Of a stretch of DNA of 64,000 bases, positions 1 through 12,555 are shown in pieces. The stretch's first letter is position 1; each line of letters opens with the position of its first letter. A program made the position numbers and the translations under genes. This DNA comes from Ceratodon purpureus. Its lineage: Eukaryota; Streptophyta; Bryopsida; Pseudoditrichales; Ditrichaceae. The DNA lies in the NCBI GenBank assembly GCA_014871385.1, contig CM026424.1:8489768-8553767 (forward strand), in the 5' to 3' direction. A model generated the notes under the pieces. That model ran no database searches, was not told the DNA's origin, and saw nothing but the letters and a program-made list of their open reading frames with translations.

Positions 1-1903
1 CACAATGACCATAATCATATCCCCAGACACTAACTGGTACCAAAACTTTAATCCATACATTGGCCCCTTCCCAGATACACACATCATTGCCCACTTCGCC
101 GCAGACACCATCACATATATAGAACCCACAATACCTCCCGACGTCAACACTGTAAGAAAAGAAATGTCAACCCTACAAATACTTTGCATTCATCACCAAA
201 ACAACAATATCGGTAATCGAGAACAAATGAATCAACTCAACTCCATCACAAATAATCTAAAAATACCACAGATTTACATACAAATTGCTCCTCCTACCCC
301 TTTAAATACCCCGGTTAAACCCAGTAAGAAATGGTCCAAATTAGACTACCCTAATACACTAACAAATAGCCACACACACATCCCCCCAATCCCAAACTAC
401 CATACAAACCTACCACTAAAATTCGAAGCCCAACTTAGTTACTACACCGATGGCTCCTTCATACCTCCAAAAGAAATTGGCCCCAATAATGAATGGATGA
501 GGGAAAAAGCTGGATATGGCATTTACAGCCCTAAAGGTATTAACATCCCCAAAAGACTCCATGGACACCAAAACATTCTACGAGCTGAAATGATGGCTAT
601 ACACGAAACACTAAAAATCATTAACACACAATTTCCTAATGAACCCGCATATATATTTACTGACTGCCTAAACGTACTATATCTACTAAACACGCAAATT
701 AAACACCCCACACTACATAATAGTCACCCGGACCAAACCACACTTGCCTCAATGGTAGAACTACTCCAACAAAGAATACAACCCATTTCTCTACACAAAG
801 TCAAAGCACACGTCAACATTGATGGAAACGAGAAAGCAGATAAACTAGCAAAAATTGGTGTCGACCTTGAATATACTACTGCCGAACACCCACACGAACA
901 CGCGCATGCTACCCCATACTACTACCAAAAAGATGTATGGCCATCCATGATAGATATGCCAGACAAAGGACCAGTTAGAAACCTAGAAAAACAAATCAAG
1001 AAATACGACAGGGAAAAAAACTTAGAAATTATGGCCATACAAACTCCCAATATTTACAAATGGACAGCAAATGAAGATATAGACAATGAACTCTCCAATG
1101 AATTCTGGAAAAATCCAATCATTACAGACAAACAAAAAACATGCCTTATTAAATTTCGTACTGGAACGTACATGGGCCATGCTAGAAAACAAATGTTTTT
1201 TGGAAGAGAAAGATTTCCATCCATCACATGTCCTATTTGTAGATCACACGAACCGGACACATGGTTACATGTTTTACTCACATGCCAACAACAACACATA
1301 CATTCACTCCGCGTCAAAAGACACAATAAAGCAGTTTGGGAAATCCGTAAATTACTAATCTCATCAGAAAAATCCCGATGCTTTATTCTCATGAATGCTG
1401 GAACCTTCAATGATAAGCCTCCAGAAAATACAGTACCAAATTGGTTACTCCCTTGCACATGTGGCACACAAAGATGCCACTGTAACTCAAGATTTAGACC
1501 AGACATCTTGTGTGTGAAAGGCCTACCTTACCAAAGTGAACCCCCTTCTGAAATTAACCCCAACCTTACAATACAATTTATTGAATTTACATTTTGCAAC
1601 GACAGATTCTCCCCAGAAACACTCCAAGCCAAAACCAACAAATACAATCCACTAATCGCTAATATCACTGCTCTAGGATGGAAAGTTGACCCTCTTATCG
1701 TCATTACAGCTGGAGCTAGAGCAACTACACACATTCCATCAATGAAATCACTTGAAGAAAAATTCCAAATACCAATGCCCACCATCAAAAACACCTTCAA
1801 AAACATAAACACTATCGCCATACAATACGCCATGTCCATTCTACTCCACAAAAGAAGAATAGAAAATCACCAACCGATCCCTCAAACATTAGATCCCCCT
1901 TAG
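1..1903 (+). CDS. LINE-type polyprotein, C-terminal part (RNase H, zinc knuckle, restriction-like endonuclease)
   Basis: The reading frame is open to the left edge, so the ATG at position 5 is probably not the true start and the reverse transcriptase would lie outside the window. About residues 143-285 form a type I RNase H with acidic residues in YTDGS, RAEMMA, FTDCL and GNEKADKLA. A zinc motif follows (CPIC, then a spaced H and C in TWLHVLLTC). The C-terminus has a PD-(D/E)xK-like pattern: RFRPDI, then IEFTF, then K and KY residues, as in the restriction-like nucleases of early-branching LINEs. This RNase H then zinc then nuclease order fits Dualen/RandI-type elements of algae and plants; that family name is inferred. 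There are no internal stops, so the copy may be young. The A/T-rich tail after the stop resembles a LINE 3' end. Confidence 0.72.
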   Translation, partial: TMTIIISPDTNWYQNFNPYIGPFPDTHIIAHFAADTITYIEPTIPPDVNTVRKEMSTLQILCIHHQNNNIGNREQMNQLNSITNNLKIPQIYIQIAPPTPLNTPVKPSKKWSKLDYPNTLTNSHTHIPPIPNYHTNLPLKFEAQLSYYTDGSFIPPKEIGPNNEWMREKAGYGIYSPKGINIPKRLHGHQNILRAEMMAIHETLKIINTQFPNEPAYIFTDCLNVLYLLNTQIKHPTLHNSHPDQTTLASMVELLQQRIQPISLHKVKAHVNIDGNEKADKLAKIGVDLEYTTAEHPHEHAHATPYYYQKDVWPSMIDMPDKGPVRNLEKQIKKYDREKNLEIMAIQTPNIYKWTANEDIDNELSNEFWKNPIITDKQKTCLIKFRTGTYMGHARKQMFFGRERFPSITCPICRSHEPDTWLHVLLTCQQQHIHSLRVKRHNKAVWEIRKLLISSEKSRCFILMNAGTFNDKPPENTVPNWLLPCTCGTQRCHCNSRFRPDILCVKGLPYQSEPPSEINPNLTIQFIEFTFCNDRFSPETLQAKTNKYNPLIANITALGWKVDPLIVITAGARATTHIPSMKSLEEKFQIPMPTIKNTFKNINTIAIQYAMSILLHKRRIENHQPIPQTLDPP

Positions 1904-1960
1904 TAAGAACTTTAGAATAAAATAAAAATAAAATAAAAATAAAATTTAAAATTTTGGTAG
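1904..1960 (+). repeat. A-rich AAAAT-type tail downstream of the LINE ORF
   Basis: After the stop codon comes a run of repeated aaaat/aaaata units. Such simple tails are typical of the 3' end of target-primed retrotransposons. The exact 3' end of the element and its target duplication cannot be set because the 5' end is outside the window. Confidence 0.4.
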
Positions 1961-2123
1961 TAGCTAGAGCCACTCTATTTAATTGTTAGCATACAGGTGT
2001 CAAGTCTCTTCTTGTCACTTCTCGCAAAGGGGGCTGTTGGTTGGCACAACTTATTTCCTGCTCGTGATCGCTCACTCAGCAGTATCAAACCACTCCATCC
2101 CCCACATCCACTCAAACGAGTCC

Positions 2124-2196
2124 ATCAGGGTTCGAACCCGGACCAGATCAATGAGACAAACGCTCACATCCAACCAACAAATGAGCTCGTGGCTTG
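2124..2196 (-). repeat. tRNA-derived SINE-like segment
   Basis: On the minus strand a GAGCTCA...TTGGTTGG stretch (like a tRNA D-arm/A box) is followed, at tRNA-like spacing, by a perfect B box GGGTTCGAACCC (2128-2139). The acceptor ends do not pair, so a functional tRNA is unlikely; a tRNA-derived SINE head is the better reading. No target duplication was identified. Confidence 0.42.
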
Positions 2197-2733
2197 ATGT
2201 CCATAACATCACCACAAACTATTCTATACGCCTGTTTTCACTGGTTTCTTGTTACTGGTTACTTGTGACTAAAGTGTCTACTCTCGAAAGGGGGGAGTAG
2301 ATCTTTACTTCCATACCTTTGTCCTGTGGGCTTTGGATTGGGGGTAGGTCGAACAGACACTTAATTCACGTCGGTCTCCTCCGGAGACCGAAGTTTCTCT
2401 CTCTCTCTGAAACAGGGTCTACCATAAGAAATTAATATTATAGCCTTATAGGCTATAAATTTAAAAACTCAAAATACAACTCAAAGTATAGTATAGCACT
2501 TTCGATCCATTCAAAAGGAAACATGAAAGTTATTTGCAAATTCAATCCTTTACACATGCTTCTAAAGCTTCATTTGTTTTTTTTGGAAGGCATCTTTGCC
2601 TTATAAATAATGGTATAGACGTATAGACATTTATATTATCATTGGACTACATATTTCAGTGTAAAAAGTTGAGTATTCACTTGCTTTACATATGCAATGA
2701 CAGATTTACAAATAACTTAAAACAGGTACCTCT

Positions 2734-2865
2734 CACTAGTGGAAAAGGTGTCTGAGTACACCAAAGGAGAACACCAAGCAGTGGCGGATTACACCAAAAA
2801 TTTGAAATTTTTGGTGTAATCCGCCATTGCTTGGTGTTCTCCTTTGGTGTCCTTTTCCACTCGTG
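2734..2865. mobile_element. CACTA-type foldback MITE, 132 bp
   Basis: The element is almost one long hairpin: its two halves are near-perfect inverted copies meeting near 2808. It begins CACTAGTGGAAAAGG and ends in the near inverse CCTTTTCCACTCGTG. A 3-bp TCT lies on both sides (2731-2733 and 2866-2868), the duplication length of CACTA/EnSpm elements. There is no coding capacity. A hairpin like this could yield small RNAs if transcribed; that is inference. Confidence 0.8.
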
Positions 2866-2869
2866 TCTA

Positions 2870-3835
2870 TTACTAATGAGCTCAAAAAGACAAAACTCTT
2901 AAATTCATCAATCTCCTTTTTTGACCTGGATGTGTTGTTTTGACTTCCCAAAAATGTTGCTTTCAGGAGACAATAGCCATCGCCGGAGATGTAGTTTATT
3001 GTTGCTTTTCTATTTCTAAGGTGTGATTATTTTTTGATGCACTAAACATCTCATGAGCCTTCAACAAAAGTTTGTTGAAATAGCATAGACAGTTAAGGTG
3101 CGATTGATACCTGGTTCACTTGTTAATTTCATTGTGATAGGATGGTTGTAAAAAGTTGACCATCTTACCATTATGTTATATTATCATTGGACTACATATT
3201 TCCAACCATCCTACCATAATGAAATTAATATTATAGGCTCTAATCTCAAAAGAAATCAAAATACGACTGAAAGTGTAGCACTTTTGAAGGAGGTACGTGT
3301 GACGTGACAACCGAGCACATGAATAAGGTTTTGATAGGGATTGTGAGGGTGGAGGCTCAAAAGATATGTGTGTTGGAGATATGAAGTCCAGATCCAGCAA
3401 GTGTGTTAAAGTTAATGGGTTTAAAGCGTCAACCAAAAGTGCATTGTTGTGAAGCAAAATGGCATCATGTGTAAATATATTGTGAAATGTTATGAAAGTT
3501 TTGTACAAAGTAAACTAAAAAAAACTAAAAAAAAATGAAAGGATAAGTAATAAAAAAGGAAGATATCAGTGAGATAACGGGAAAGAGAAAGAACCTTGGT
3601 AATAACTACAAGACTTAAGAATTATTTTATTATTTTGGATAGATAGCTCGAGCTAACAATTACCTCTCTAGTTTTCACTAGTAGTGCCAAGCCACGTAGT
3701 CATAAGCTCGTTCAAATGATCCCTATGGATTTCGAATCGAGAAGAGAGTTCTGACCCTTAAAGTACATTATCAATTAAAATTTGAGTTTTTGCAACTTGA
3801 CATTCAACAAGGGATGCTAAAGAGATTTACGTTCC

Positions 3836-3923
<88 letters not shown>

Positions 3924-6086
3924 TATATATATATATGAGTACGAGGGAGACTATAAAATCCTTTGGAGAGGCTTCCAAGTGATGCCTTCTTGCTAGAAAG
4001 CATTCAAATAATAAGAAGAAGGACCACCAAAGAATTTTGTTAGTTTGATTTTTTAATTTTTTATTTCGACTATCAATTCAACCTTATATACCTCTTGGAC
4101 TTTAGTCTTACACTGATGCTTAAACGTCCAGAAGGAGAGGCTGGGCCTTCTTGACCACCAAAACAACCATATATAGGATAGTGATGGCATAAAAACCTTC
4201 AACAAAATGTTTGAAGCCCATTAGTGATTTTGTTGCAACTTGAATGTGTTGAAATCGGAAGTTGAGATGTGATATTTTAAAGATTCAGAAATTTTGAAAC
4301 CTTGAACGATAATCAGTACTCTTGTGTCTCTAGCCTATAAAAAGAAATTGTTGCTATCAAGGTTGGTGAGAAGAGTCAGTTAATCCATTGTAAGTTTTTT
4401 ACTGATTTTCGAGCCAAAATGGCCAAAAACATACATAGCCTGATTTCTAAATTAGGCATCATATAAAATTTGTAACCGTAGGATTTTGTATCTACCTTGT
4501 ATAAAAAGGGATATACCAAATTGGATGACAATCCACCGTCAAATTTGGAGACTCTAATGTTCGAAGTCATTATAAAAGTTTTTTTTTGGCACTTGAGAAG
4601 CAATGTACCTAAGTTGTGATACTCAAAAATTATAATTTGCAAAAAATTTGATTGACATGTATCTAAGTTAAGTTTACGCTCACCAACTCTAAGCTCTATA
4701 CAAGCTTAGAAAGGAAAAAAGTCCTTATTTTAGTCATTGGATGTGGGCACAATGCCTTACATTTTTCTAATTTAAAACGACCAAAAAAGGCAACCAAAAC
4801 ATCTCCAAAGAAAAATCCAAACCCCAGATATATTCTGTCAGTGAAAAAAAACTTCAAAAACTTTCAATAAAATCGGAGTAAACTATAATTTTTGTTAATT
4901 ATTGAAGTGCAAACAATATGATTTCTTGTAATTTTGATGCGGCAAATGTGAAATAGTAGGTCATGTAGATGGATATGTTGCTACATCACAAAAACATGAT
5001 GACATATATTAGCTTTAGATGAGGATTGAAGGTTGGATATACAATTTTTTGTGGATGAAAAAGATTTGTTGGATGAAAACGGACCTATGGATAATAATTG
5101 TCACCAGATGAAAACTTTGCGGGCATGAAAATAAACATTTTGGATGAGAACTGTTAGTTAGATAAAGAGTGTCGGCATGAAGAAAACTTTCAAGATTATG
5201 TATGGATCGAAAAATAGTGGGCCCATTATGTTGCAAGTGTTCATTCTTCAAAATTTAGTCTTGTAACTTTTTTGCCCATGTCAATGACAAACAACTTGGC
5301 AATGGACAAAAAATAGGAGATTGTGATTAATTATTGGCTGCCTAGATTATTTAAGGCAAATTCTTCTAAAATCCATAATTTTTGCATTATTATTTTAAAT
5401 GCAAGTTTGAAATTGTGCCATTGGAAAACTACCGGTTAAAGTTACGTGTAATAAAAATATTAGAAAATTCAAAAGTCTAGGAGCTTAAAATAACGTGCCT
5501 AGCAATGTTGCAACTACAATGTTGTCTCAAAGAACTTTAGAGATTAAAGCAAACCATGCAAATGTAAAAAATTTGGATACTTTGAAATGTCTTTAAACTT
5601 CATCTGATTTCTTCAAAGTTATATAAATGGTTGAAGATAAGGTAAAGATGATAACCAATGACAAGTTGAATTCATGTGGCATAGATATAAACTCATGTGG
5701 ACCTTCGGAGAAGGTTAAAAGATGGATTCGTCTCTCTCCTTCCCCATTGTTTTTTTGTGAGTGTAATGTGCGCGAGTAATATTTTAGTATTTATTGTGAA
5801 TTTATCAATGAAATTTTGGCAAAGTGCATCTTTTCTTATTGTGGTTTCAAAATGTTATAGAGTGTGTAATTTTTTAAAAACTTTTTATGCAAAGGTTATG
5901 CGTCTTACAATAGAAGAGTATTTAAGCACTAATATACAATATGCTTGCCAAATATTCACAATACTTTTGCTTCAAGAAATACGGATCAAAGTTGTCTCTT
6001 GGTTTTTGGTCTTGAAGAAACTTTTTTGTAAATGCCAATCAATGTCCAAATTATGTAACTCAACTTTAAAATGATATGTGATATTT
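2870..6086. other. AT-rich intergenic DNA, no supported gene
   Basis: Only short unsupported frames are present. Pieces of 2430-2680 recur at 3160-3290 (for example the words ATCATTGGACTACATATTTC and AATTAATATTATAG), so part of this stretch is an old local duplication or repeat. A long TTA microsatellite lies at 3836-3924. Nothing else is recognisable. Confidence 0.6.
3836..3924. repeat. (TTA)n microsatellite running into (TA)n
   Basis: About 28 uninterrupted TTA units are followed by a short TA tract. The poly-leucine frame across it is an artefact of the repeat. Confidence 0.97.
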
Positions 6087-7432
6087 CACTAGTACAGATA
6101 CTGACGTTCTCCATGACCATTTTTGGTGTAAAGCAATGGACCAGCGCCATTTTCACTCTCGGAGCAAGGTGTAGTGTTCGTTCAGAGCTCAGGCGACTTC
6201 GTCACAAGCGACAAAAGGTGGGGCCTGGCCTGAGAGCGAGATCGTTGGTCGTAGGATTTGGATCGATGTGCGGCATCCCAACCTTGATGGAGTCCGACGT
6301 GGATCAGTTGTTCGGTTGTTACCGAGGTGATAAGGTGAATTGGCGAGGTCACGGGACGTGACATCCAGGTCACCAGATTTTCTGTGGCCGAGTATGGAAC
6401 CCGCAGGTGGCTCTTGCAGCGCACCTGTCGGAGCAACATTTTTTCGTCAAATTCGGAGGCCCTTGGTATCACCTAATTGTCTTCACTATTCTTCATCTTC
6501 CAGGATGCCTTGGAATTGCGAATATATCTCCACCACCGGTCGCTGATGAAGTACGCAGATAGGATGGAAGCTTCAAAGATTGGGCTCATCGGCTTGATGA
6601 GCATGAAGCCTTCAGAGCTAGCCTCCAAGTTCAAGATGCGAAAGACTCACGTCGCCACTTTTGTTGACGCATCACTAGCCTGTGGCATGCAAATACCTTT
6701 CGATCTTCCCAGAATGTCGTCAGCTAGACGCCGCTCCTCCACAGCTTCTCGGCTTAGCGAGGATGCAAACTCGGTGCGGTACATTGAATTGCCGAAATCG
6801 AAACCACATAAAACTCCACCAATGTACGAGAACTCAACCCACGGAATACACTACCAGACAACACGTATATGAAAACAGAGATTTCACGCACCTAGGTTTT
6901 CATGTATATGACGAAACTCTGTACCAAAAACGGCGAGACAGAGATCAAAGAAACGGCAGAATGCAGGGAGTAGAAGTAGATGCAAATGGCAGGAGGGGAG
7001 CAAGTCTACTTACCATGGAGACGTGGGTGCGCAACTTGGCGATGGCTATGGCAACTCAAGAGCTGCTCTGTGTCGAAAGAATTGGCTTGTCTTTCGGTTT
7101 GGGTTTTGAAGCCCCCTTCACCGCCCGCTATTGCCGCCCCGTTCCTTCCTTCCACACTTCTTCAGAGAGGGGTACCTGTGAGTTTTTGAGATGTGCAATT
7201 GCGTAGATATGGTCGCTTCAAAAAGTAAACGGTCAAAATAAGGTGAAACTCTTCGCAGAGGTGAGAACACAGCGAGTGCGCCACATTGCTCGCGGCGGGA
7301 AAGACGTGGATTCGTCAAACACCCGGGAGGGTCAGCGGAACCTGCGGGGACCTTCCATAATCCCTCGCAGCAGTGGAAAAACGACACTTTCCATAATCCC
7401 CGGAATGGAGAACGTCAGTATCTGTACTAGTG
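6087..7432. mobile_element. Non-autonomous CACTA-like transposon, 1346 bp
   Basis: Perfect 26-bp terminal inverted repeats occupy 6087-6112 and 7407-7432, starting CACTAGTACAGATACTGACG. The flanks carry the 3-bp duplication TTT (6084-6086 and 7433-7435), as expected for CACTA/EnSpm. The interior is more GC-rich than its surroundings and has several overlapping short frames but no recognisable transposase, so movement would need a transposase in trans. The perfect ends suggest recent activity. Confidence 0.88.
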
Positions 7433-7435
7433 TTT

Positions 7436-9054
7436 AGTGTGATAACACCACTTCCAATGGGTTGGTTTCTTCAACAACCTTTCCTTATGCAAGCGGTTAA
7501 TAGCTCTTACAAGTTCTAGGTGATTCTTCTTTACAAGCAATAGACTGAATCAAGAAGCAAATCTTTATCTATAAAACATGTTAGGTTTCTATATCTGAAA
7601 GAACTTGAATAGATAGTTCTTGATTCAAAACTTGATAAGTTCCCGTCTCATTGAACGGTTTTCCAATACCCTTGGAGGAATGCTTTCCTACACAATTGAG
7701 CATTCAACTTCTCTCACAATGCACATTGCAACATTCCATCACTACAAGTAAAGTGATAATTTTTCATTCCAATTTTGAGCTAGTGGAGAAATGGTAAGTG
7801 AGAATTGCCACAACAAACAAGGAAAAGCTACCTCTTCCACATTTCCATTCAGGGAGAAGTAATAAGTTTGCTAGCAATGCATCATAAAACTGCTGTATGT
7901 GGCTTGTATGGGTTGCATTGACTCTAGACTAATATGTTTGATTGATACTTTCCAGTGAGCACCACTTGCAATTTTCGCACAGTTCTTAATTCCGAAGCAG
8001 GTAGTAGTCACAGGGCTCTTTCTGCCAAATCAGTTTCCTGCGTCCGACCTTCCTGTGAAGTCACTTCTCCCAAACTTCAGTCTTCAAATGCTTCAGTGTG
8101 TCAAATCCCTCGGCCCCCTTGGCAATCTGTGCGGTCTCGTAGTATTCAGGACAACCTCTTCGTCGGCGACATGCCAGTAATGTAAACACACTTCAACCAC
8201 CAATTCATACTCAATTTATTAGACTTATCACCTGATTCATACCAACGAACTACTCCGTAGTAATCCTGTTGAGTGCACTTTGAAGGTTGGACATGATTTC
8301 TTTGGCATCTTTAGACGAGATTATATGGGAACAACCTTGTTAGGTGGTCACCGATTCATTAATAAAGTCCAAGGTATGTCACATCCTAAAAATTGTCCCT
8401 GGCAGTCGTAGACTCTGCCGTGCTCCGCTGAAAGCATGTAAATAGTTGGAGATAGACTCATGTTTATAAAGAGTCCGGACTTCGTAGCAGAGAGACAGAA
8501 GTGGTATATCTACATGCAAGACATCGATCATGTACATCAAGGTACTAGTCCACTCTCTTCAAAGAACATTGTTAACATGAATTCAGTTAGTCAGCGACTC
8601 AGCTTCAAGCAGTTCTGTGAAGTTTGAGCCATTTTTAGAGGTCTTTCGTCGAGAATGCATTCACTTTACTAAAATATGCCTCTTGTGAAATGCCATAAGT
8701 GGCATAATTTTGTGGTGCCATTTGCAGAAAACCGATATCAGCAACCGCACAGGCGAATTTTCCATGCAAGATGACATCGAGACATATTAGAATGCGAAAT
8801 TGGGAGCTCAACTAGTAGAATTGCCAGAGATATTATCGATATGATTGTGGCTATGGTACCGAATCTTAGCTGAGAATGAACAATCTAGTTTTCAGGTATG
8901 GAGTGCAGCTCATATGTACAGCTTGAATATTGCAGCACAATTCGGGATTGCACAATCAGTCAGGCTCACTCAGTCTATTGATAAGTTGGAGTATCGATTA
9001 GCAGCATGGTACCTTCGATGGGTGCAGCAAGATTCTTGGTTTTTGCAGGCGTGG
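7436..9054. other. Intergenic DNA downstream of the metacaspase gene
   Basis: No convincing gene is visible. The proximal part (about 8.8-9.05 kb) probably contains the 3' untranslated region of the minus-strand metacaspase gene. A slightly GC-richer patch near 7960-8190 has a short open frame without recognisable similarity. Confidence 0.45.
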
Positions 9055-11667
9055 TTAGTAACAGATGAACACATTGTGCGCCTGCTGGGGAGTAGAGTAG
9101 AGGCACGGGTGCTGCTTGTAAGGTTTCTTGGCGAGGCGATGGCGGGATTCGTACACTAATCGATGGTTATCAAGAAGGCTTGCTTTGTGCTCCTCAATAA
9201 TGTCCAGAATCACCTTCGTGAAAGCACCGTGGATAACGTTCCTGTGCTCGTTCGCAAGCTCATCCGACTGGCAAGCAGTGATGAGCACGCACCGGTCGGG
9301 GCGCTTCGGAATTTGATGGAGGGTTGACGTGGGAGTCACCCCTGACGCCGATGTTGTTGCGCGAAGGTACTTATCAATCCTCGTTTTGGGGTCGTGTAAT
9401 TTCGAGTTCAGGAAGTCGATGCTCTTATTACTTATACGTTTCAGAATCCCCCTGGCGCTCGAGCTTCCTCCCTACATCAACCAAGCAATCACGAATGCAA
9501 TTAGCTTACGTCTCTTACCAGTGCTTCGTTACTCTTTCCTGAACTCACTTAAGGTTTGCGGAGAATTATACCTTGTTAGTGAGCCCGTCGAGAATGGTAG
9601 CCACGACAGCTTTGCAAGTAATACTGGACTTTTCGCCGAACAAGTCGTAGAGATTCGTCCGGATGTTGCCAGCTTCGACTTTGCGTCCTGCGCGTTCACT
9701 CAGCTTTCGTGTCACTGCGTGAAGAGGCATCGATCTCTTCTTTGCGTATATATCTCCTCCACCCCCTGGACAGGAATTAGGTCTGCCATGAGACCAGGCT
9801 CCCGGTAGCTCAGGTCTTCCATGGACGTCAATCCTGAAGCCAGCGTCGTGGTTATCTCCAAATGCCGGCCCATTGACCACAGCAGGTTTTGCTGCCCAGG
9901 GGGGTTGAAATTGAGCGAGCCCTCCTTGCATAGCTTGGCCGCTGTATCTGTCATGGCCTGCTGTGCCATAGCCACCGCTACCAAGATCACTTCCCCATCG
10001 CTGCATTGAAGGATGGGATCCAAATGGATTCGGCTCACTTGGGTCTGGAGCGCCTGCGTGAGAGTGAGTAGAAGCATAAGGTCCAGGATCGCTCAGAGTG
10101 TACTTCAATGGAGGAGGATATTGCCAGGGTGCGTTTGCATCGTTGTAGAAACTGCCTGAAATATCTGGTGATGGATACAAGCAATGCCTGCCAGAAAACA
10201 TAACCAGAACCTCAAAAACAGAGCACAATGACAAAAGGGATTTTATGCTAAGAGCAGCGAACCTTCTGTTGCACTACAAGAGGAGGATCGTGAGGGATTC
10301 TTACTGGTGTGGGAGAATCAGTTCGCTGTGGTTGTGAGAGAAGCTGCTGCGGTTCTGATCTTGGGGTGGGTAATGTTGATGTCCTCCATAGCTCTCATTG
10401 TATGGTGCTCCACCGAATCCCCTGGTCGACAGTGATCTGCGTGCATGACTGGATCTGAGAAAACGTTGTACGTTGTGTGCTTTCGTAGATCCCAACATGT
10501 GTTGAATCCTGTCTTTCTTGAGTTGCCTGTCGCGCTGCAGGGAGCCAGTGGAGGTTGCGAATGCTTTTTGCGCTGCATTCTGCTTTTCAGGAGTGCTCTC
10601 TTCTTCTACCAACATACTCTCCAATATGTCCGACATGGACACATTCTGCTGCTGTGAAGTCACATAAATGGCTATCAAATCCAGCAAACTCATATCCATA
10701 CTAGCAGAATTGGCTGCTTGCATCATGGCCAGAACCTCCAAAAGCGACACGCTCGGGTCCTGTGAAGAAACGGATCCCAGCATACTTGCTAAAATTTCTA
10801 TCATAACCTCGTCACTCACGACGACAGGCTCTTCTTCCTCATCACTTTCTTCCTCTTGGGGTTGTGGTCCGAGGGAGCTCAAGAGAGAAGTGGGTTTTGT
10901 ATGCACGGAGCCCACTTGCTGCTCCGAATGAGCGATCAACCCTCCGCTATGGCAGCAATCAGCAATGAAGGTGAACGCCACTCCATCCGGAATTTTGTCC
11001 ACAAGAATGCGAAAATCATCATCTGCATAAGTGCATCAAGGAGAACGACTGAGCAAATGCCGGTAAAACCAGTAAGAAAGTTTCCGAATGGACATTGCAA
11101 CTTCCCCTTCTAAGTATCATACAAATTCCATCATATTCTACAGAAGAAGAAATCAAACAGGTCTGGACTATGTACGCACCTGTTATCATGTTGAAGTCCA
11201 CCGGCACAATGGCCTCCTTCATGCCCGTCTCGTCCGGCTCCCCTTCCGGTGGCAACTGCATATATCCAAAGTCCAAAATGCGAACACGTCAAGTCCTTCG
11301 ACACCCAGCAATGCTTCTGGATTCATCACAACATTGCGTAACTCAAACAACCACAGCAATGTATAAGTACTAGTAACCGCTTGCTTGCCTGCACACCATG
11401 CCCGCTGAAATGGAAGATGATGCAATCACCCCACTGCAAACCCGTAGTGAGTTCGCAAAGCTTTTCACGAATGACTTCTCCCGTCGGCATCATCCGGGGG
11501 CTGGTGCCAGGCCTGTCCACGAGCGTGCAGATCGTCTCCTTCGGAAACCCATACCGACTAACCAAACACTCCCCCAGACGCTCCACATCGTTCCAGCACC
11601 CTCGCAGCTTGTTCTCTGGGTCGTCAGTGTAGTTGATTCCCACCAGCAGCGCTCTCTTCCGCCCCAT
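9055..11667 (-). CDS. Type II metacaspase (multi-exon)
   Basis: A caspase-fold cysteine protease that would cleave after Arg/Lys in stress or cell-death settings, probably calcium dependent. Exons on the minus strand are 11667-11389, 11255-11180, 11022-10305, 10187-9572 and about 9450-9055; phases agree across the first four. The His of FHFSGHG is residue 90 and the Cys of DCCHSGG is residue 142, giving the catalytic dyad. The motifs MITDDDFRILV and GNIRTNLYDLFGE and the p10-like LITACQSDE mark the type II class. The first intron appears to use a GC donor (CAG then GCAAGC). About 690 residues is long for type II (usually about 350-430); the excess is an acidic then Pro/Gly/Tyr-rich linker in exons 3 and 4. 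The last intron boundary is uncertain. Confidence 0.83.
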
Positions 11668-12555
11668 GGAATGAAACTCACTCCCTAACCTCTAACGTAT
11701 CCCTCGAGAATGCTAGATCGACCAAGCCTTTTCTCCCCAAACAACAACTCCTCTTAACAACACTCCCGAGCTTGCAATCCGGCATAGATGTATGCACCCG
11801 CCAAACTAACACTAACTTACGTTACCCACGAGCCTCTTCTCACACCACATCCTTGCATACAAATGTTTCTCCAGCTGCAATCTTTCCGCAAATTCCTACC
11901 ATCATCAACTTGCAGACGAGGAACTTCTCTTACCGACTGCGACAAGTTGTTTCTGACACATTGGGATAGTCAACGCTATGACACATTAACTTAATAGTTG
12001 TTTATTCCCATGTCTAGAATCTCTTAATTAGTTCCGTGCAACTCTATTCGTGAGTTGTCGATATCAATAGGAAGCGCGTTTCTGACAAATATGGTCTCCA
12101 TCTTAGTCATCACCTTCGTTACAATAGCAACTTGTGACTGCATCGATGCGGGGATGATGACGATGGCAGTTGCAACTTGGGAATATTTGTGGTGGAAGTG
12201 TAGGAAGAAGCACTTCTATCTCAGCTCGTGGGTTTGTTTGCATCGGCGATGGTCATGGGGAATCAGGATACAATTAGCACAAGTTCAAGTGGCTGGACTT
12301 TACTTGCCGACATCAGCTGCATCTCTGGATTCTCCCAATTCATAGGAGATGTGGCTCACATGAAAAATGAGCATCTATGATTTTAGTGTAGAGTCCGATC
12401 AAATTAGAGAATGAAGGGAATACGTTTTACTATGATAGAATCAGAGCTTCTCCAGGGGCCCTTTCCAACACGCCAACAGAATAGAACAGCATTGTGATTA
12501 GTGTCAATGGCAATCAATTCCCCACCAAGAAGTCACCAACGCCAAGCACTTCAAG
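11668..12555. other. Upstream region of the metacaspase gene, otherwise no gene
   Basis: This holds the presumed promoter and 5' untranslated region of the minus-strand metacaspase. No other supported coding sequence is seen; the short frames lack codon-level or motif support. Confidence 0.4.

Noticed and set aside
2124-2196. Functional tRNA gene
   Set aside because: The B box is perfect but the acceptor stem does not pair and no clear anticodon arm is present.
3790-3996. Poly-leucine open frame
   Set aside because: It is the translation of a TTA microsatellite.
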